A DNA stretch of 64,000 nt from Marinobacterium sedimentorum (GTDB lineage Bacteria > Pseudomonadota > Gammaproteobacteria > Pseudomonadales > Balneatricaceae): assembly GCF_024267675.1 (NCBI RefSeq), contig NZ_JALDYX010000002.1:186001-250000 (forward strand), in the 5' to 3' direction. The position numbers and the translations under genes were made by a program. Below are positions 24,110-33,029 of this stretch, in pieces (the first letter of the stretch is position 1; every line of letters starts with the position of its first letter). The notes beneath the pieces are model-generated. The model did not search any database, was not told the origin of the DNA, and saw nothing but the letters and a program-made list of their open reading frames with translations.

Positions 24110-24736
24110 TCAGGCGGACAGCCGTATCTGCTGCAGGCTCATGACCAGGCGGGTGCGGTTGCTGATATCGAGCTTGCGAAAGATACTGCTCATATGGGTT
24201 TTCACGGTATGCACGCTGAGGTTGAGACTGTCGGCAATCTGCTTGTTGGCAAGGCCATCGCCGAGGGAGTGCAGCACACGCATTTCCGTTGCGGTGAGGC
24301 GGTGCAGCGAGGGCGGGCTCAGTTCAGGCCGTGCCGGCGCCAGTGCAGGCTGGACCCAGCGCTCACCCTCGTGCAGTTGCGCCAGTGCGGCCGCGAGATG
24401 CGCTGCCTGCATGGTGGCGGGCAGCAGGCCGCGTACACCGCTGCGGCGAAATTTTGCGATCAGGGCGGGGTCGGTGGCGGCGCTGCACAGCAATACAGGA
24501 GCAGTATGCTGTTCAACCAGGTCGGTCAGTTTGCATAGACAGGACAGGCCCGGCAGGCTGTCATCCAGTAGCAGCAGGCTATGGCCCGTGGCGGCGAGCC
24601 AGTGCTGTGACAGGTCACGAAAGTGATCGCAGTGGCGGCTCTGGTAGTGAATACCCTGTTGCTCCAGGGCGAGCTCCAGACCGCGGCGATACAGCGGCGA
24701 GCGGTGGGCGATGAGAATGTTCAGGCAAGGGTTCAT
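24110..24736 (-). CDS. LuxR-family response-regulator-like protein with degenerate receiver
   Basis: A 208-residue protein with a CheY-like N-terminal domain and a C-terminal LuxR helix-turn-helix (LTATEMRVLHSLGDGLANKQIADSLNLSVHTVKTHMSSIFRKL). The receiver begins ILIAHRSPLY, so the acidic pair that binds magnesium is missing, and the conserved lysine position reads GLLPA; a possible phosphoacceptor (LLLLDDSLP) remains. It may work without phosphorylation. Regulators of this type (AgmR/EraR-like) control PQQ alcohol oxidation in pseudomonads. An AGAGG ribosome-binding site precedes the ATG at 24736. It is divergent from the AcoR-like gene. Confidence 0.85.
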   Translation of the reverse strand: MNPCLNILIAHRSPLYRRGLELALEQQGIHYQSRHCDHFRDLSQHWLAATGHSLLLLDDSLPGLSCLCKLTDLVEQHTAPVLLCSAATDPALIAKFRRSGVRGLLPATMQAAHLAAALAQLHEGERWVQPALAPARPELSPPSLHRLTATEMRVLHSLGDGLANKQIADSLNLSVHTVKTHMSSIFRKLDISNRTRLVMSLQQIRLSA

Positions 24737-24805
24737 GGGCGGGCCTCTTCTTGTTGTTGTGCGAAATTTGCGCTTCAATCGCAATGCGCATTGTCAGAGC
24801 TCGCA

Positions 24806-24820
24806 GCAAGAAACGAACCA
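24806..24820 (-). promoter_or_regulatory. Possible sigma-54 promoter of the LuxR-family gene
   Basis: Minus strand TGGTTCGTTTCTTGC keeps GG and TTGC at the right spacing but differs from consensus at two positions between them. It is about 70 bases upstream of the LuxR start. Confidence 0.45.
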
Positions 24821-24907
24821 GTTCACGGAATGGCAGCGGATAGGGGGCGTCCGGGGCCTGGAGGCGGGGTAGCGGGCTGTACAATGCGACGAACTGTTCC
24901 ATTGCGG

Positions 24908-24935
24908 TGTCGCAACACTGCGGTGACAGTGTCGC
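24908..24935. promoter_or_regulatory. TGTCGC repeats between the LuxR and AcoR-like genes
   Basis: TGTCGC (24908-24913), GTGACA (24923-24928) and TGTCGC (24930-24935) form two overlapping inverted or direct arrangements. They are about 100 bases from both the possible LuxR promoter and the AcoR-like start at 25043, so they could serve both. Confidence 0.5.
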
Positions 24936-25042
24936 ACTCCAGTCGCCGCCGCTGCCCGCGGGCCTGTGGACAGTCGCCTTTGCCTGAGCCTATGATGGGC
25001 CAGATAACAACAATAAACTGACGGGAATAATCCGAATCTCCC

Positions 25043-27037
25043 ATGACTAGCCGCAATTCTCCGCGAAACCATCCCCAAGCTGCTTCGCAGCGCAGCGCAC
25101 CTGAGCAGGCGGGCCCCGAAATACTCGGATCCTGGCAGCGCTGTATTGAAGACTACCAGCTGGATCCGGGCCGTAGCTTACGGGCACCACGGTTGAGCGA
25201 CAGCGAAGTACGCGAGGCCCGCAGCCTGCAGGACAGCCTGCTGCATTCGGCTGAACCCGTGTTTGAACGCCTGCGTTACCTGGGCGGAAATTCCGGTTAC
25301 TGTGTGCTGGTCACCGATGCCAGCGGCATCGTCCTGCGTGAATACATCGATTCGAATCGTGGCCAGGAGCTGGCGGAAAAAGGGCTGAGTCTGGGCACGG
25401 TCTGGACTGAAAACCTGGTCGGTACCAACGGTCTGGGGACCTGCCTGGCCACCGGTGAGGCGCTGACCGTTTATGCCGGTGAACACTTTGGCCGCGAGTT
25501 GCAGCGTTTCAGCTGCTCCACGGCACCGCTGATTGCGCCCGACGGCAACATCATAGGCGCGCTGGATATCTCGACCTATGCCCAGGGCGACAAGATCGGC
25601 CAGGGGCTGGCGTTGAATCTGGTGTGCGATACCGCCGACCAGATCGAAGCCTCCATGTTTCGTTATGCCTTTGCCCGCCATAATTTACTGGCACTGGTCA
25701 GCTCACCGCTGGCCGATGCCAGCCAGTCCAATGCGCTCTTGGCGGTGAATGATTCCGGCTGGATACTGGGGGCCACCTCGGCGGCTCTGATGCAGCTGGG
25801 TGTCCCCGAGCGTTGCCTGATCGTCGGGCAGGGGCTGGCGGCCCTGACCGGCGCGACTCTTGAGGACGTGCAGCGCGCGCCCTGGTCGTTGCAGCACGGC
25901 GGCAGCAATGGCTGCTGGCTGATGCGCCTGGCAGTTGAGACGCGGCGGGCGGCGGTTTCAGTGGCGCCGGCTGTTGCAAGTGCGACGCCCAGGCCCAGTC
26001 TCGATTCGCCGCTTTATCATGCCGCCGGCACCGATCCCTCGTTGCAACGCAATGCCGATATCTGCCATAGAGTGCTGAACCGCGATATCTGCATTTTGCT
26101 GCAGGGCGAAACGGGTACGGGCAAGGAAGTCTGGGCCCGGGCGATTCATGCCAGCAGTACGCGGCATGACAAGCCCTTCGTTACGCTTAACTGTGCCGCC
26201 ATCCCTGAATCCCTGATAGAAAGCGAGCTGTTTGGCTACAGCGCCGGTACTTTTACCGGTGGATTGAAAGGTGGCAAGGTCGGCAAGATTGAGGCCAGCA
26301 ACGGCGGTACCCTGTTTCTGGATGAGATAGGCGATATGCCATTGATGTTGCAGGCGCGCCTGCTGCGGGTTCTGGCGGAACGGGAGATCACGCCGCTGGG
26401 TCAGATCAAGCCGATCGCGGTTGACCTGCACGTGATCTGCGCCACCCACCGGGATCTGATCGACGCCGTGAGCCAGGGGGAATTTCGCGAGGATCTGTAT
26501 TACCGCATCAGCGGTGTACGCATTGGCCTGCCGGCGCTGCGTGACCGTCAGGACCGGCAGTCTCTGATCGAGAAGGTCTTCTGGCAGCTGCGCGAATCCG
26601 ACGCCATACAGATGGACGAGCCGGCGCTGCAGGTGCTCAGCGCCTATCACTGGCCTGGCAATATCCGCCAGCTCAGAAACGCGCTGCAGTTTGCGTTGTG
26701 CATGTGTGACGGGCGCGCCCTGCGCATTACCGATCTGCCGGATGAGGTTTTTCCGCAGGCCCCCGGTGAGCCGACGGATAAGGGGGCTGGTACCCTGGCC
26801 GCTGCTGCCATGCTGACGCAGAGCGAGCCGTTGGCGGATCAGCTGCCACCGGACCGGCTGGTGTCGCTGGGCACCTCTGTGCAGGGCAATGTTCCCGCTG
26901 AACAGGGTGAACGCGCCCGTATTCTGGCGACATTGCAACAGCATCGCTGGGTGGTTCTGCGTGCCGCCCAGGCGCTGGGCATCAGCCGCTCGACACTGCA
27001 CCGTAAAATTAAAAAATACGGCCTGAGTGAGGCTTGA
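25043..27037 (+). CDS. Sigma-54-dependent activator, AcoR-like
   Basis: A 664-residue regulator: N-terminal GAF-type sensor region (about residues 60-210), AAA+ sigma-54 interaction domain (Walker A GETGTGK at 355-361; Walker B TLFLDEIGD at 423-431), and C-terminal Fis-type helix-turn-helix (RAAQALGISRSTLHRKIKKY). The sigma-54-contacting loop, normally GAFTGA, reads GTFTGG (402-407). The overall layout and adjacency to the dehydrogenase operon are those of AcoR, the acetoin-responsive activator. It is the natural candidate to drive the sigma-54-type promoters at 12329, 23839 and possibly 24806. The ATG at 25043 has only a weak ribosome-binding site. Confidence 0.9.
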   Translation: MTSRNSPRNHPQAASQRSAPEQAGPEILGSWQRCIEDYQLDPGRSLRAPRLSDSEVREARSLQDSLLHSAEPVFERLRYLGGNSGYCVLVTDASGIVLREYIDSNRGQELAEKGLSLGTVWTENLVGTNGLGTCLATGEALTVYAGEHFGRELQRFSCSTAPLIAPDGNIIGALDISTYAQGDKIGQGLALNLVCDTADQIEASMFRYAFARHNLLALVSSPLADASQSNALLAVNDSGWILGATSAALMQLGVPERCLIVGQGLAALTGATLEDVQRAPWSLQHGGSNGCWLMRLAVETRRAAVSVAPAVASATPRPSLDSPLYHAAGTDPSLQRNADICHRVLNRDICILLQGETGTGKEVWARAIHASSTRHDKPFVTLNCAAIPESLIESELFGYSAGTFTGGLKGGKVGKIEASNGGTLFLDEIGDMPLMLQARLLRVLAEREITPLGQIKPIAVDLHVICATHRDLIDAVSQGEFREDLYYRISGVRIGLPALRDRQDRQSLIEKVFWQLRESDAIQMDEPALQVLSAYHWPGNIRQLRNALQFALCMCDGRALRITDLPDEVFPQAPGEPTDKGAGTLAAAAMLTQSEPLADQLPPDRLVSLGTSVQGNVPAEQGERARILATLQQHRWVVLRAAQALGISRSTLHRKIKKYGLSEA

Positions 27038-27179
27038 ATTCCAGAGTGGGCCTTGTAACCTTGTTCAGGGTCAGCGCTTCTGTTCGCTGATCCTGCCGGG
27101 CTGTTGGCGCTTCTGTAGCGGCCGCGCAGGCTAAATTTTACCTTCCATTTTTTATCTTCTGCATGAAAAGGAGTTCGTC

Positions 27180-27761
27180 GTGAGTACACAAGGACGCGTG
27201 GTGCGAGGCGCTGGAATTACGCTGTTACTGTTGCTGACCGGTTGCGCCGGTTTCAACAGTACCGATAGACAAGCTGATGCCCAGGCGCTTGAGGGTATTG
27301 ATGGTGTGGCCTGTGTCGGCCAGATTAACAGTCCGCCACCGGGTCTTGCGCTGGTGGCGGATGATGCCCTGCTGCAGGAAGCCCTCGGGGCCAGTGGCGC
27401 CGGTGAGCTCTGTGCAGGCCAGGTGCTGGTGGCGCAGCAGCCAGTTACTGTGTATCGGGTGTGGGACAGTGCGCGGGACTATACCCGTTACGGTAGCTGG
27501 TGGTCGTTTCAGATGCCGGAGGGGCCGCGCCTTCAGTACCGCGAGGATAACAGTATCTGCCCGTCCTGGAGCGAGCTGGACCGCATGAGTGCCTGTACCC
27601 TCAAAGTGGGTGCAAAACTGGTGGTGGGGCCTGGTCAGAGTGCGCAGTGCAAACAAATGACCTACGCCAAATCCGCCGTCAATCAGGTGTATATCCCCAA
27701 CGATGCACGCAACAATGTGCTGCATGTGGCGGACTGTACTGCAGGGGACGTCTGGCCCTGA
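27180..27761 (+). CDS. Predicted lipoprotein of unknown function
   Basis: A 193-residue protein with a lipoprotein signal peptide ending in the lipobox LTGC (Cys about residue 22). The start is GTG at 27180, chosen because AAAAGGAG lies at 27166-27173. The mature part contains several cysteines (CVGQ, LCAGQ, ICPSW, ACTLK, QCKQ, DCTAG) that could form disulfides in the periplasm. I do not recognise the family. It follows the AcoR-like gene by 142 bases and converges on the phasin-like gene. Confidence 0.75.
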   Translation: MSTQGRVVRGAGITLLLLLTGCAGFNSTDRQADAQALEGIDGVACVGQINSPPPGLALVADDALLQEALGASGAGELCAGQVLVAQQPVTVYRVWDSARDYTRYGSWWSFQMPEGPRLQYREDNSICPSWSELDRMSACTLKVGAKLVVGPGQSAQCKQMTYAKSAVNQVYIPNDARNNVLHVADCTAGDVWP

Positions 27762-27786
27762 GACGCATTGGTACAGGGTCTGAATA

Positions 27787-27818
27787 AGCAGGCCTGAGCC
27801 CTGAGGCCCAGGCCTGCT
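27787..27818. terminator. Hairpin between convergent genes
   Basis: AGCAGGCCTG and CAGGCCTGCT form a perfect 10-base-pair stem with a 12-base loop between the lipoprotein and phasin-like genes. No T tract, so termination is only likely by position. Confidence 0.4.
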
Positions 27819-27826
27819 GACCTGGT

Positions 27827-28336
27827 TCAGGCGCCGCCGAGGGCCTGCAGGTTTTTCTGCAGCCAGGCACGGTAGGCGGCCTGGATTGCACTCATGCTGC
27901 TGGCCTCTTCCGTGGCATCGGCTTCGTACTGCTTCAGAATGTTCAGGCTGGTCTCAAGGCTCGCGGCCAGCAGTGCCTGGGGGGAGTCAACATCCTTGCC
28001 CAGCTTACTTAACTGATCGCCCGATGCCTGGGCGGTTTTCAGAAAGGCGCTGTAACCCTCCTGCATTTTCCCGAGCGCTGCGATCTGTATATCCGCCAGC
28101 TCACTGAAGGCACCGGCGATAGTCGTCGGGTCGGCAAGCTTGCTACTCGCTTCCAGCCAGTTGGTCTTCTGGGCAACTTCCAGCAACTGCCCGGTGACCT
28201 GTATCTGATCCTTTAACGGTGTGATGGCATTCAGCAGGATGAGGGCGTTCTGACGGCTCTGGTCGCAGTACTGATTCCAGTGCTGCAGTGCGTCGGTCAG
28301 ATCAGGGTCTAGCAGTGGTGTGGTTTCGGTGGTCAT
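27827..28336 (-). CDS. Phasin-like protein
   Basis: A 169-residue, almost entirely helical protein without signal peptide or membrane helix. Amphipathic helices, a low cysteine count (one) and QA/SEL-rich composition fit the phasin family, which coats polyhydroxyalkanoate granules. The adjacent upstream gene on the same strand encodes a PHA depolymerase, which supports the call. No phaC or phaR gene is in the window. Phasins are poorly conserved, so the call leans on context. Confidence 0.62.
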   Translation of the reverse strand: MTTETTPLLDPDLTDALQHWNQYCDQSRQNALILLNAITPLKDQIQVTGQLLEVAQKTNWLEASSKLADPTTIAGAFSELADIQIAALGKMQEGYSAFLKTAQASGDQLSKLGKDVDSPQALLAASLETSLNILKQYEADATEEASSMSAIQAAYRAWLQKNLQALGGA

Positions 28337-28366
28337 GGCAGGTTTCCTGTTGTTTTAAAGAGTGCG

Positions 28367-29521
28367 TCAGAGTGCACGGGGCTGGGAAAGACGTTCGATC
28401 ATGCGGTACACGGCGCTGATCTGCGGCGCATTGCGCGAATAGAAATCCGGCTCGGCAGCGGTGGGGGACGAGTAGCCCCAGAAATCCCAGCAGCCTTCAG
28501 GGTTCAGCGGTGCGCCATTGGAGGGCTGTACCTGGGGGTAGAGCATGATCAGGTCATTGGCTTCGGCCATGTAGTTATAACCGGTCTGGGCATAGTATTT
28601 GTCGCCGATTACTGCAGCACCCTGCTTGCAGCCGTGAAACACCACATGCACCGCGCATTGCTTGCCTGCCTGGCAGGTGGCCGGAATATAGGCGTAGGCC
28701 GTGTCGCTCATGCTGGTGGTTTTGGAGTCGATAAAGGCGGATTGATCAAATGCCAGTACGGCGCTGCTCAGCAAGGTGGCAGGCGGTTTCATGCCGGGGT
28801 AAATCTGATCGAGAATGCGGGTCGACTGCTCGAAGTTGCAGTCATTGATATAGGGGGCGGCTGTCACCGGGCAGTCGGTGTCCTGGCTTCTGTCGGTGAT
28901 GATGGCATGGCCCGCGTCGACGCTGGTGTCGTACTGTATGGCGCTGGCCGGAACCCCGACGGTCTCGAAGTATTTCTCGGTCTGATCAACCACCGCGGTG
29001 GTTACGGTCTTGTCTTTCTGACCGCTGAAAATATAGAGGTGGTCGTCTTTCAGATTGTCCAGCGGCGCAATGTCACCGGTCTTTTCCAGTGCCTGGCTGA
29101 GCGTTACCAGCAGCGGTGTATTGGGGCCGACTGCGGGGGTGAGCGGGCTCATGCAGGTGGTGGTGGCATTGATGACCAGTGGGCTCAGAGACCAGGACTT
29201 GGCACAGAGGTAGGGGCCGCCGGCGATGATGCCCGCACCCACCATGATGTCGGAATAGGCCACATACAGCTGCGAGGTCATGAAGGCGCCGGATGACAGG
29301 CCTGACACCGAAGTGCGCTTGATATCCGCGCCTATTGCAGGCAGGGCGGCGACAGCGGCACTGGCTTCAGTTGCTGCCAGGGCGTGGGTCGCAAGGCCGA
29401 CTGAGGCGAGGCCTGCCGTGGCAAGGATGGCCGCCGCAAGAAGGCGAGTCTTGGTGTTGTGCTGTCCTGAGTGGCGCGAGGATCTGATCTGGCCGTCAAT
29501 CTGGCTATGAGCTGGTTTCAT
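28367..29521 (-). CDS. Short-chain polyhydroxyalkanoate depolymerase, type 2 catalytic domain
   Basis: A 384-residue alpha/beta-hydrolase with a long basic N-terminus and a hydrophobic signal-like stretch (about residues 27-50). The lipase box GLSSG (Ser76 as nucleophile) lies in SVSGLSSGAFMTSQL; VFHGCKQ and PEGCWDFWGY are typical of extracellular type 2 short-chain PHA depolymerases. There is no substrate-binding or linker domain after the catalytic domain, so it may act on soluble oligomers or granules rather than crystalline polymer. It lies 30 bases upstream of the phasin-like gene. Confidence 0.87.
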   Translation of the reverse strand: MKPAHSQIDGQIRSSRHSGQHNTKTRLLAAAILATAGLASVGLATHALAATEASAAVAALPAIGADIKRTSVSGLSSGAFMTSQLYVAYSDIMVGAGIIAGGPYLCAKSWSLSPLVINATTTCMSPLTPAVGPNTPLLVTLSQALEKTGDIAPLDNLKDDHLYIFSGQKDKTVTTAVVDQTEKYFETVGVPASAIQYDTSVDAGHAIITDRSQDTDCPVTAAPYINDCNFEQSTRILDQIYPGMKPPATLLSSAVLAFDQSAFIDSKTTSMSDTAYAYIPATCQAGKQCAVHVVFHGCKQGAAVIGDKYYAQTGYNYMAEANDLIMLYPQVQPSNGAPLNPEGCWDFWGYSSPTAAEPDFYSRNAPQISAVYRMIERLSQPRAL

Positions 29522-30007
29522 GGTTTTTACCTGTCCCTGAGTCGCTGATTTATGCCTGTGGCAGTGTCATCGTAATCGATGTTATAACGCACATGCACAA
29601 ATTATTGTAGTGCTTTATTCTCATTGCCGCATGAAAGTTAAACGACCGTACTAATGGCACTAAAAATTGATAAAAATGCCGTTTTTTCCGATTTTTTGTG
29701 CATTATTGAATGCTCGTTTGTGGAGTGTCCAGGTCGATATAGCCCATTATGTCGTGCTTAAGAGACGCTTATGTTGCGCTGCATTATGCATTGTCGGGTG
29801 TCTGTGAGACTGTCTGTGGCGGTTCATGGTGTATCACAGATGATGTGTCACAGCCTGCTGTCTGTCTGCTTTATTAGTTGAATGGTGCCTGGCAGTTGCT
29901 TGAAGCCCGAAGGCTGGCGGCCATACTTAAAGGCAGCGAATGGGCGCGGATTGCTGTCCGGCAGCGTTGTGCCGGCGGGCCCGTTCAGTGCAAGGGGAGT
30001 AGCTGTT
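29522..30007. other. AT-rich intergenic region
   Basis: A 486-base gap between divergent genes, AT-rich in its first half. It presumably carries the depolymerase and 30008 promoters; I see no defined operator, RNA gene or repeat in it. Confidence 0.4.
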
Positions 30008-30523
30008 ATGAAACTCGGTCGAAGTGGGTTAATACGGGAAGGCGGCACAGGATGGCTGACGCTGGCCGCAGCCCTGGTGACAACGGCCAGCATGCTGGCG
30101 GTCGGGCCGGTGCGGGGCAGCAGTGTGGTGGAGGGCTTGTCCGCCAGTGAAGAGGCAGCGCTGTTTGCTGCCGCGGGTTTTAGCCTGGCCGGCAATGGCC
30201 AGTATCAGCGCTGTAGAGAAGAGCCGGTGACCCTGTCCTATCAGCCCGGCAAAGCGGAGCTGGCGGACTTGAACGGCGATGGTCAAGATGAAGCCTGGGT
30301 GACCGAAGGCAGTCTGTACTGCTACGGCAATACGGAGCAGTATTTCGTGCTGCTGACCCGAGAGCAGAACGGCTGGCGTATTCTTGTTGAAGCGGCGGGT
30401 ATCCCGGTGATCAGGGAGACTGGCAATCAGGGTTGGCCGGATATTGAGGTCGGGGGGCCGGGCTTCGCGGCCTTCCCGCTGTATCGCTGGAATGGCGAAG
30501 CCTATGTACGCCGCAATCCCTGA
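30008..30523 (+). CDS. Exported protein of unknown function with FG-GAP-like calcium loop
   Basis: A 171-residue protein with an N-terminal signal peptide (hydrophobic run TLAAALVTTASMLAVGPV, about residues 16-33). The mature region contains ADLNGDGQDEAWV, a calcium-binding-loop motif of FG-GAP/VCBS-type repeats. The ATG at 30008 is preceded by AAGGGGAG. The longer open frame from 29882 is not signal-peptide-like at its start. I do not recognise a specific family. It stands alone and converges on the ABC permease gene. Confidence 0.7.
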   Translation: MKLGRSGLIREGGTGWLTLAAALVTTASMLAVGPVRGSSVVEGLSASEEAALFAAAGFSLAGNGQYQRCREEPVTLSYQPGKAELADLNGDGQDEAWVTEGSLYCYGNTEQYFVLLTREQNGWRILVEAAGIPVIRETGNQGWPDIEVGGPGFAAFPLYRWNGEAYVRRNP

Positions 30524-30558
30524 GGGGTGCGGCGCAGATTTCAGGCTGGATGGCCGGC

Positions 30559-31320
30559 TCAGGGTTTGATGCGGTAGCCGGTGCGAAAGATCCAGCCGAT
30601 GAGGGTCATGCACAGCGCCATGAAGCCCAGGGTCATGGCCAGACTCAGGCCTATATTCACATCTGATACGCCATAGAAGGCCCAGCGAAAACCGCTGATC
30701 AGGTATACCACGGGATTGAACAGGGTCAGGCTCTGCCAGGGTTCCGGCAGCATGTTGATGGAATAGAAGGCTCCCCCCAGAAAGGTGAGCGGCGTGATGA
30801 CCATCAGCGGAATGATCTGCAGCTTCTGAAAGTCATCGGCCCAGATGCCAATGGCAAAGCCAAACAGGCTGAAGGTAATGGCCGTGAGCACCAGAAAGGA
30901 CAGCATCCAGACGGGATGCTCGATGCTGTAATCGACGAAGAGCCGGGAGGTGGCGAGAATCAGCAGCCCGAGAATGATCGACTTGCTGGCGGCAGCTCCG
31001 ACGTAGCCGGCAACAATTTCAAAGGGTGAGACCGGCGCCGACAGTACTTCGTAGATGGTGCCGGAAAACTTTGGAAAAAATATGCCAAAGGAGGCATTGG
31101 AAATACTCTCGCTCAGCAGCGACAGCATCAGCAGGCCCGGGATAATAAAGGCGCCATAGCTGATGCCGTCTATGTCACCCATACGCGCACCTATGGCGGT
31201 ACCGAAGACGATGAAATACAGCGATGTTGACAGTACCGGCGAGGCAATGCTCTGCATCAGGGTGCGGCCGGTCCGGGCCATTTCAAAGCGGTAAATAGCC
31301 GCAATTCCGTAAAGGTTCAT
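30559..31320 (-). CDS. ABC-2-type transporter permease
   Basis: A 253-residue integral membrane protein with about six hydrophobic segments and the ABC-2 signature region ([15 protein letters not shown] ... [15 protein letters not shown]). It pairs with the ATPase gene immediately upstream, whose stop overlaps this start (ATGA type). Such pairs export drugs, polysaccharides or lipids; the closest layout is YadH/NodJ-type. The cargo cannot be told. Confidence 0.9.
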   Translation of the reverse strand: MNLYGIAAIYRFEMARTGRTLMQSIASPVLSTSLYFIVFGTAIGARMGDIDGISYGAFIIPGLLMLSLLSESISNASFGIFFPKFSGTIYEVLSAPVSPFEIVAGYVGAAASKSIILGLLILATSRLFVDYSIEHPVWMLSFLVLTAITFSLFGFAIGIWADDFQKLQIIPLMVITPLTFLGGAFYSINMLPEPWQSLTLFNPVVYLISGFRWAFYGVSDVNIGLSLAMTLGFMALCMTLIGWIFRTGYRIKP

Positions 31321-32243
31321 GCCTGTTCCCTCACCAGATTGACGAAGATATCTTCCAGCGAGCTCTGTTTTGAGTGCAGGTCCTTGAAGTCCAGCCCCTG
31401 CTCGCTGAGTGCGCGCATCAGCTCGGTGATGCCGGTGTTTTCATGCTGGGCATCGAAGCTGTAGGTCAGCTGCTGGCCGTCTGTGCTGAGCTCCAGCTGG
31501 AAGGGCGCCAGGGAGGCAGGCAGGGCATCCAGGGGTGTCTGCAGCTGCAGGCGCAGCTGTTTGGTGCCGAGCTTTTCCATCAGGCTGGTCTTGTGATCCA
31601 CCAGTACCAGCCGGCCCTTGTTGATGACACCGATGCGGTCGGCCATTTCTTCGGCCTCTTCGATGTAATGGGTCGTGAGTATGATGGTCACGCCGCGCTC
31701 CTGCAGCCCGCGTACCATGTTCCACATGTCCCGGCGCAGTTCCACATCGACACCGGCGGTGGGTTCGTCGAGAAACAGGATGGAGGGTTCGTGGGACAGG
31801 GCCTTGGCGATCATGACGCGGCGTTTCATGCCGCCGGACAGCGCCATGATGCGCGAATCCCGCTTGTCCCAGAGAGATAGTTGACGCAAGAGCTGTTCGA
31901 TATAGGCTGGATTGGGTGCCTTGCCAAAGAGTCCGCGGCTGAATTTTACCGTCGCCAGCACACTCTCGAAGGCGTCGGTGGCCAGCTCCTGGGGTACCAG
32001 CCCGATCTTGCTGCGGGCGGCTCTATAGTCGGCCTTGATATCGTGCCCATCGGCGGTAACGGTGCCACGGGTGGCGTTGACAATACCGCAGATAATGCTG
32101 ATCAGCGTAGTCTTGCCGGCCCCGTTGGGGCCCAGCAGTGCAAAGATCTCGCCGCGGCGAATATCGAGGCTGACATCATGCAGTGCGGTAAACCCGGACG
32201 CATAGGTCTTGTTGATGTTTTGAACCGAAATAACTTTCTGCAC
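31317..32243 (-). CDS. ABC transporter ATP-binding protein
   Basis: A 308-residue ATPase with Walker A GPNGAGKT at residues 38-45, signature LSGGMKRR, Walker [13 protein letters not shown] and the switch histidine in [10 protein letters not shown]. The C-terminal extension of about 80 residues is usual for ABC-2 exporter ATPases (YadG-like). I start at the GTG at 32243 because AAGGAG precedes it; the open frame extends upstream to 32405 but that part is not conserved-looking. It overlaps the permease gene and forms a two-gene operon. Confidence 0.9.
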   Translation of the reverse strand: MQKVISVQNINKTYASGFTALHDVSLDIRRGEIFALLGPNGAGKTTLISIICGIVNATRGTVTADGHDIKADYRAARSKIGLVPQELATDAFESVLATVKFSRGLFGKAPNPAYIEQLLRQLSLWDKRDSRIMALSGGMKRRVMIAKALSHEPSILFLDEPTAGVDVELRRDMWNMVRGLQERGVTIILTTHYIEEAEEMADRIGVINKGRLVLVDHKTSLMEKLGTKQLRLQLQTPLDALPASLAPFQLELSTDGQQLTYSFDAQHENTGITELMRALSEQGLDFKDLHSKQSSLEDIFVNLVREQA

Positions 32244-32554
32244 GCGGGCTCCTTGCGTCCTTATAACGGCCGTACGACAACAGCCAGACAGGAGTGTAAC
32301 CCAAAGCGCGGATCTCGGGGGACCCTGTAGCGGCCGGTTTGCAGGCCATGGGCTATGTTTTAACAGTAGCTGAGAGACTGCTTGTATCCGCATAAAACAG
32401 ACCATGTGCAGCCTGAGTGTTTCATGCAGTAGCGGTTACAGCGGTGTATTTGCTATTTTTGTGCAGTGCACAAAAATATCCCTGGTGTCGATGCCATGGC
32501 CGGGCAGGCTGCTCTCCCGGTTGAGTGCAGGTCAACCAGATCGAGGTGAGAACG
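32244..32554. other. Divergent promoter region with a 25-base palindrome
   Basis: A 311-base gap between the ABC operon (minus) and the CBS gene (plus). Its main feature is a perfect palindrome: arms TATTTTTGTGCA (32454-32465) and TGCACAAAAATA (32467-32478) around one G. It lies about 80 bases before the CBS start and is a candidate operator. Confidence 0.6.
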
Positions 32555-32983
32555 ATGGATTCAGGTTCGATACGTGAGTACATGAGTACCGATTTCGCCA
32601 TTATCACGCCCGGCATGCAGGTGGTTGAGGCATCGGCGAAACTCATCCAGAAAGCCATGCTGGGGGGGCCAGTGGTAAACGAAAACCGCGAGCTCGTGGG
32701 CTGGATTTCGGAGCAGGAGTGTCTGCAGGTCACCATTCAGGTGGTCTATCACAATCAGCGTGTCGCCAATGTGCGTGACATCATGCGTACCGACGTGCTG
32801 ACGGTGTCGCTGGCGGATTCTCCGCTGGATCTGGCGCGGCAGATGCTGAGCCCAATACCCAATCAGAAGCCCAAGTCCTACCCTGTGCTGGATGGGCAGC
32901 GCCGGGTCATTGGTGTTATCACCAGGCGGCATATTCTTAAAATGTTGCTCGGCAAACTCTCCGAGATGTCACGTCCTGGCTGA
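32555..32983 (+). CDS. CBS-pair domain protein
   Basis: A 142-residue protein made of two CBS domains (REYMSTDFAIITPGMQVVEAS ... and VRDIMRTDVLTVSLADSPLDL ...). CBS pairs bind adenine nucleotides and regulate partner proteins. The ATG at 32555 has GAGGTGAG upstream; an in-frame ATG at 32525 lacks a site. No enzyme or channel domain is attached, so it probably acts as a separate energy sensor; the partner is unknown. Confidence 0.86.
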   Translation: MDSGSIREYMSTDFAIITPGMQVVEASAKLIQKAMLGGPVVNENRELVGWISEQECLQVTIQVVYHNQRVANVRDIMRTDVLTVSLADSPLDLARQMLSPIPNQKPKSYPVLDGQRRVIGVITRRHILKMLLGKLSEMSRPG

Positions 32984-33029
32984 TGCGATTCGGTAACAGG
33001 ACCCTGTCATGGCCGCTCAGAGGTGAGGC

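Noticed and set aside
29641..29720. TGGCACTAAAAATTGAT as a sigma-54 promoter
   Set aside because: The GG-to-GC spacing is wrong by one base and the -12 element is TTGA, not TTGC.
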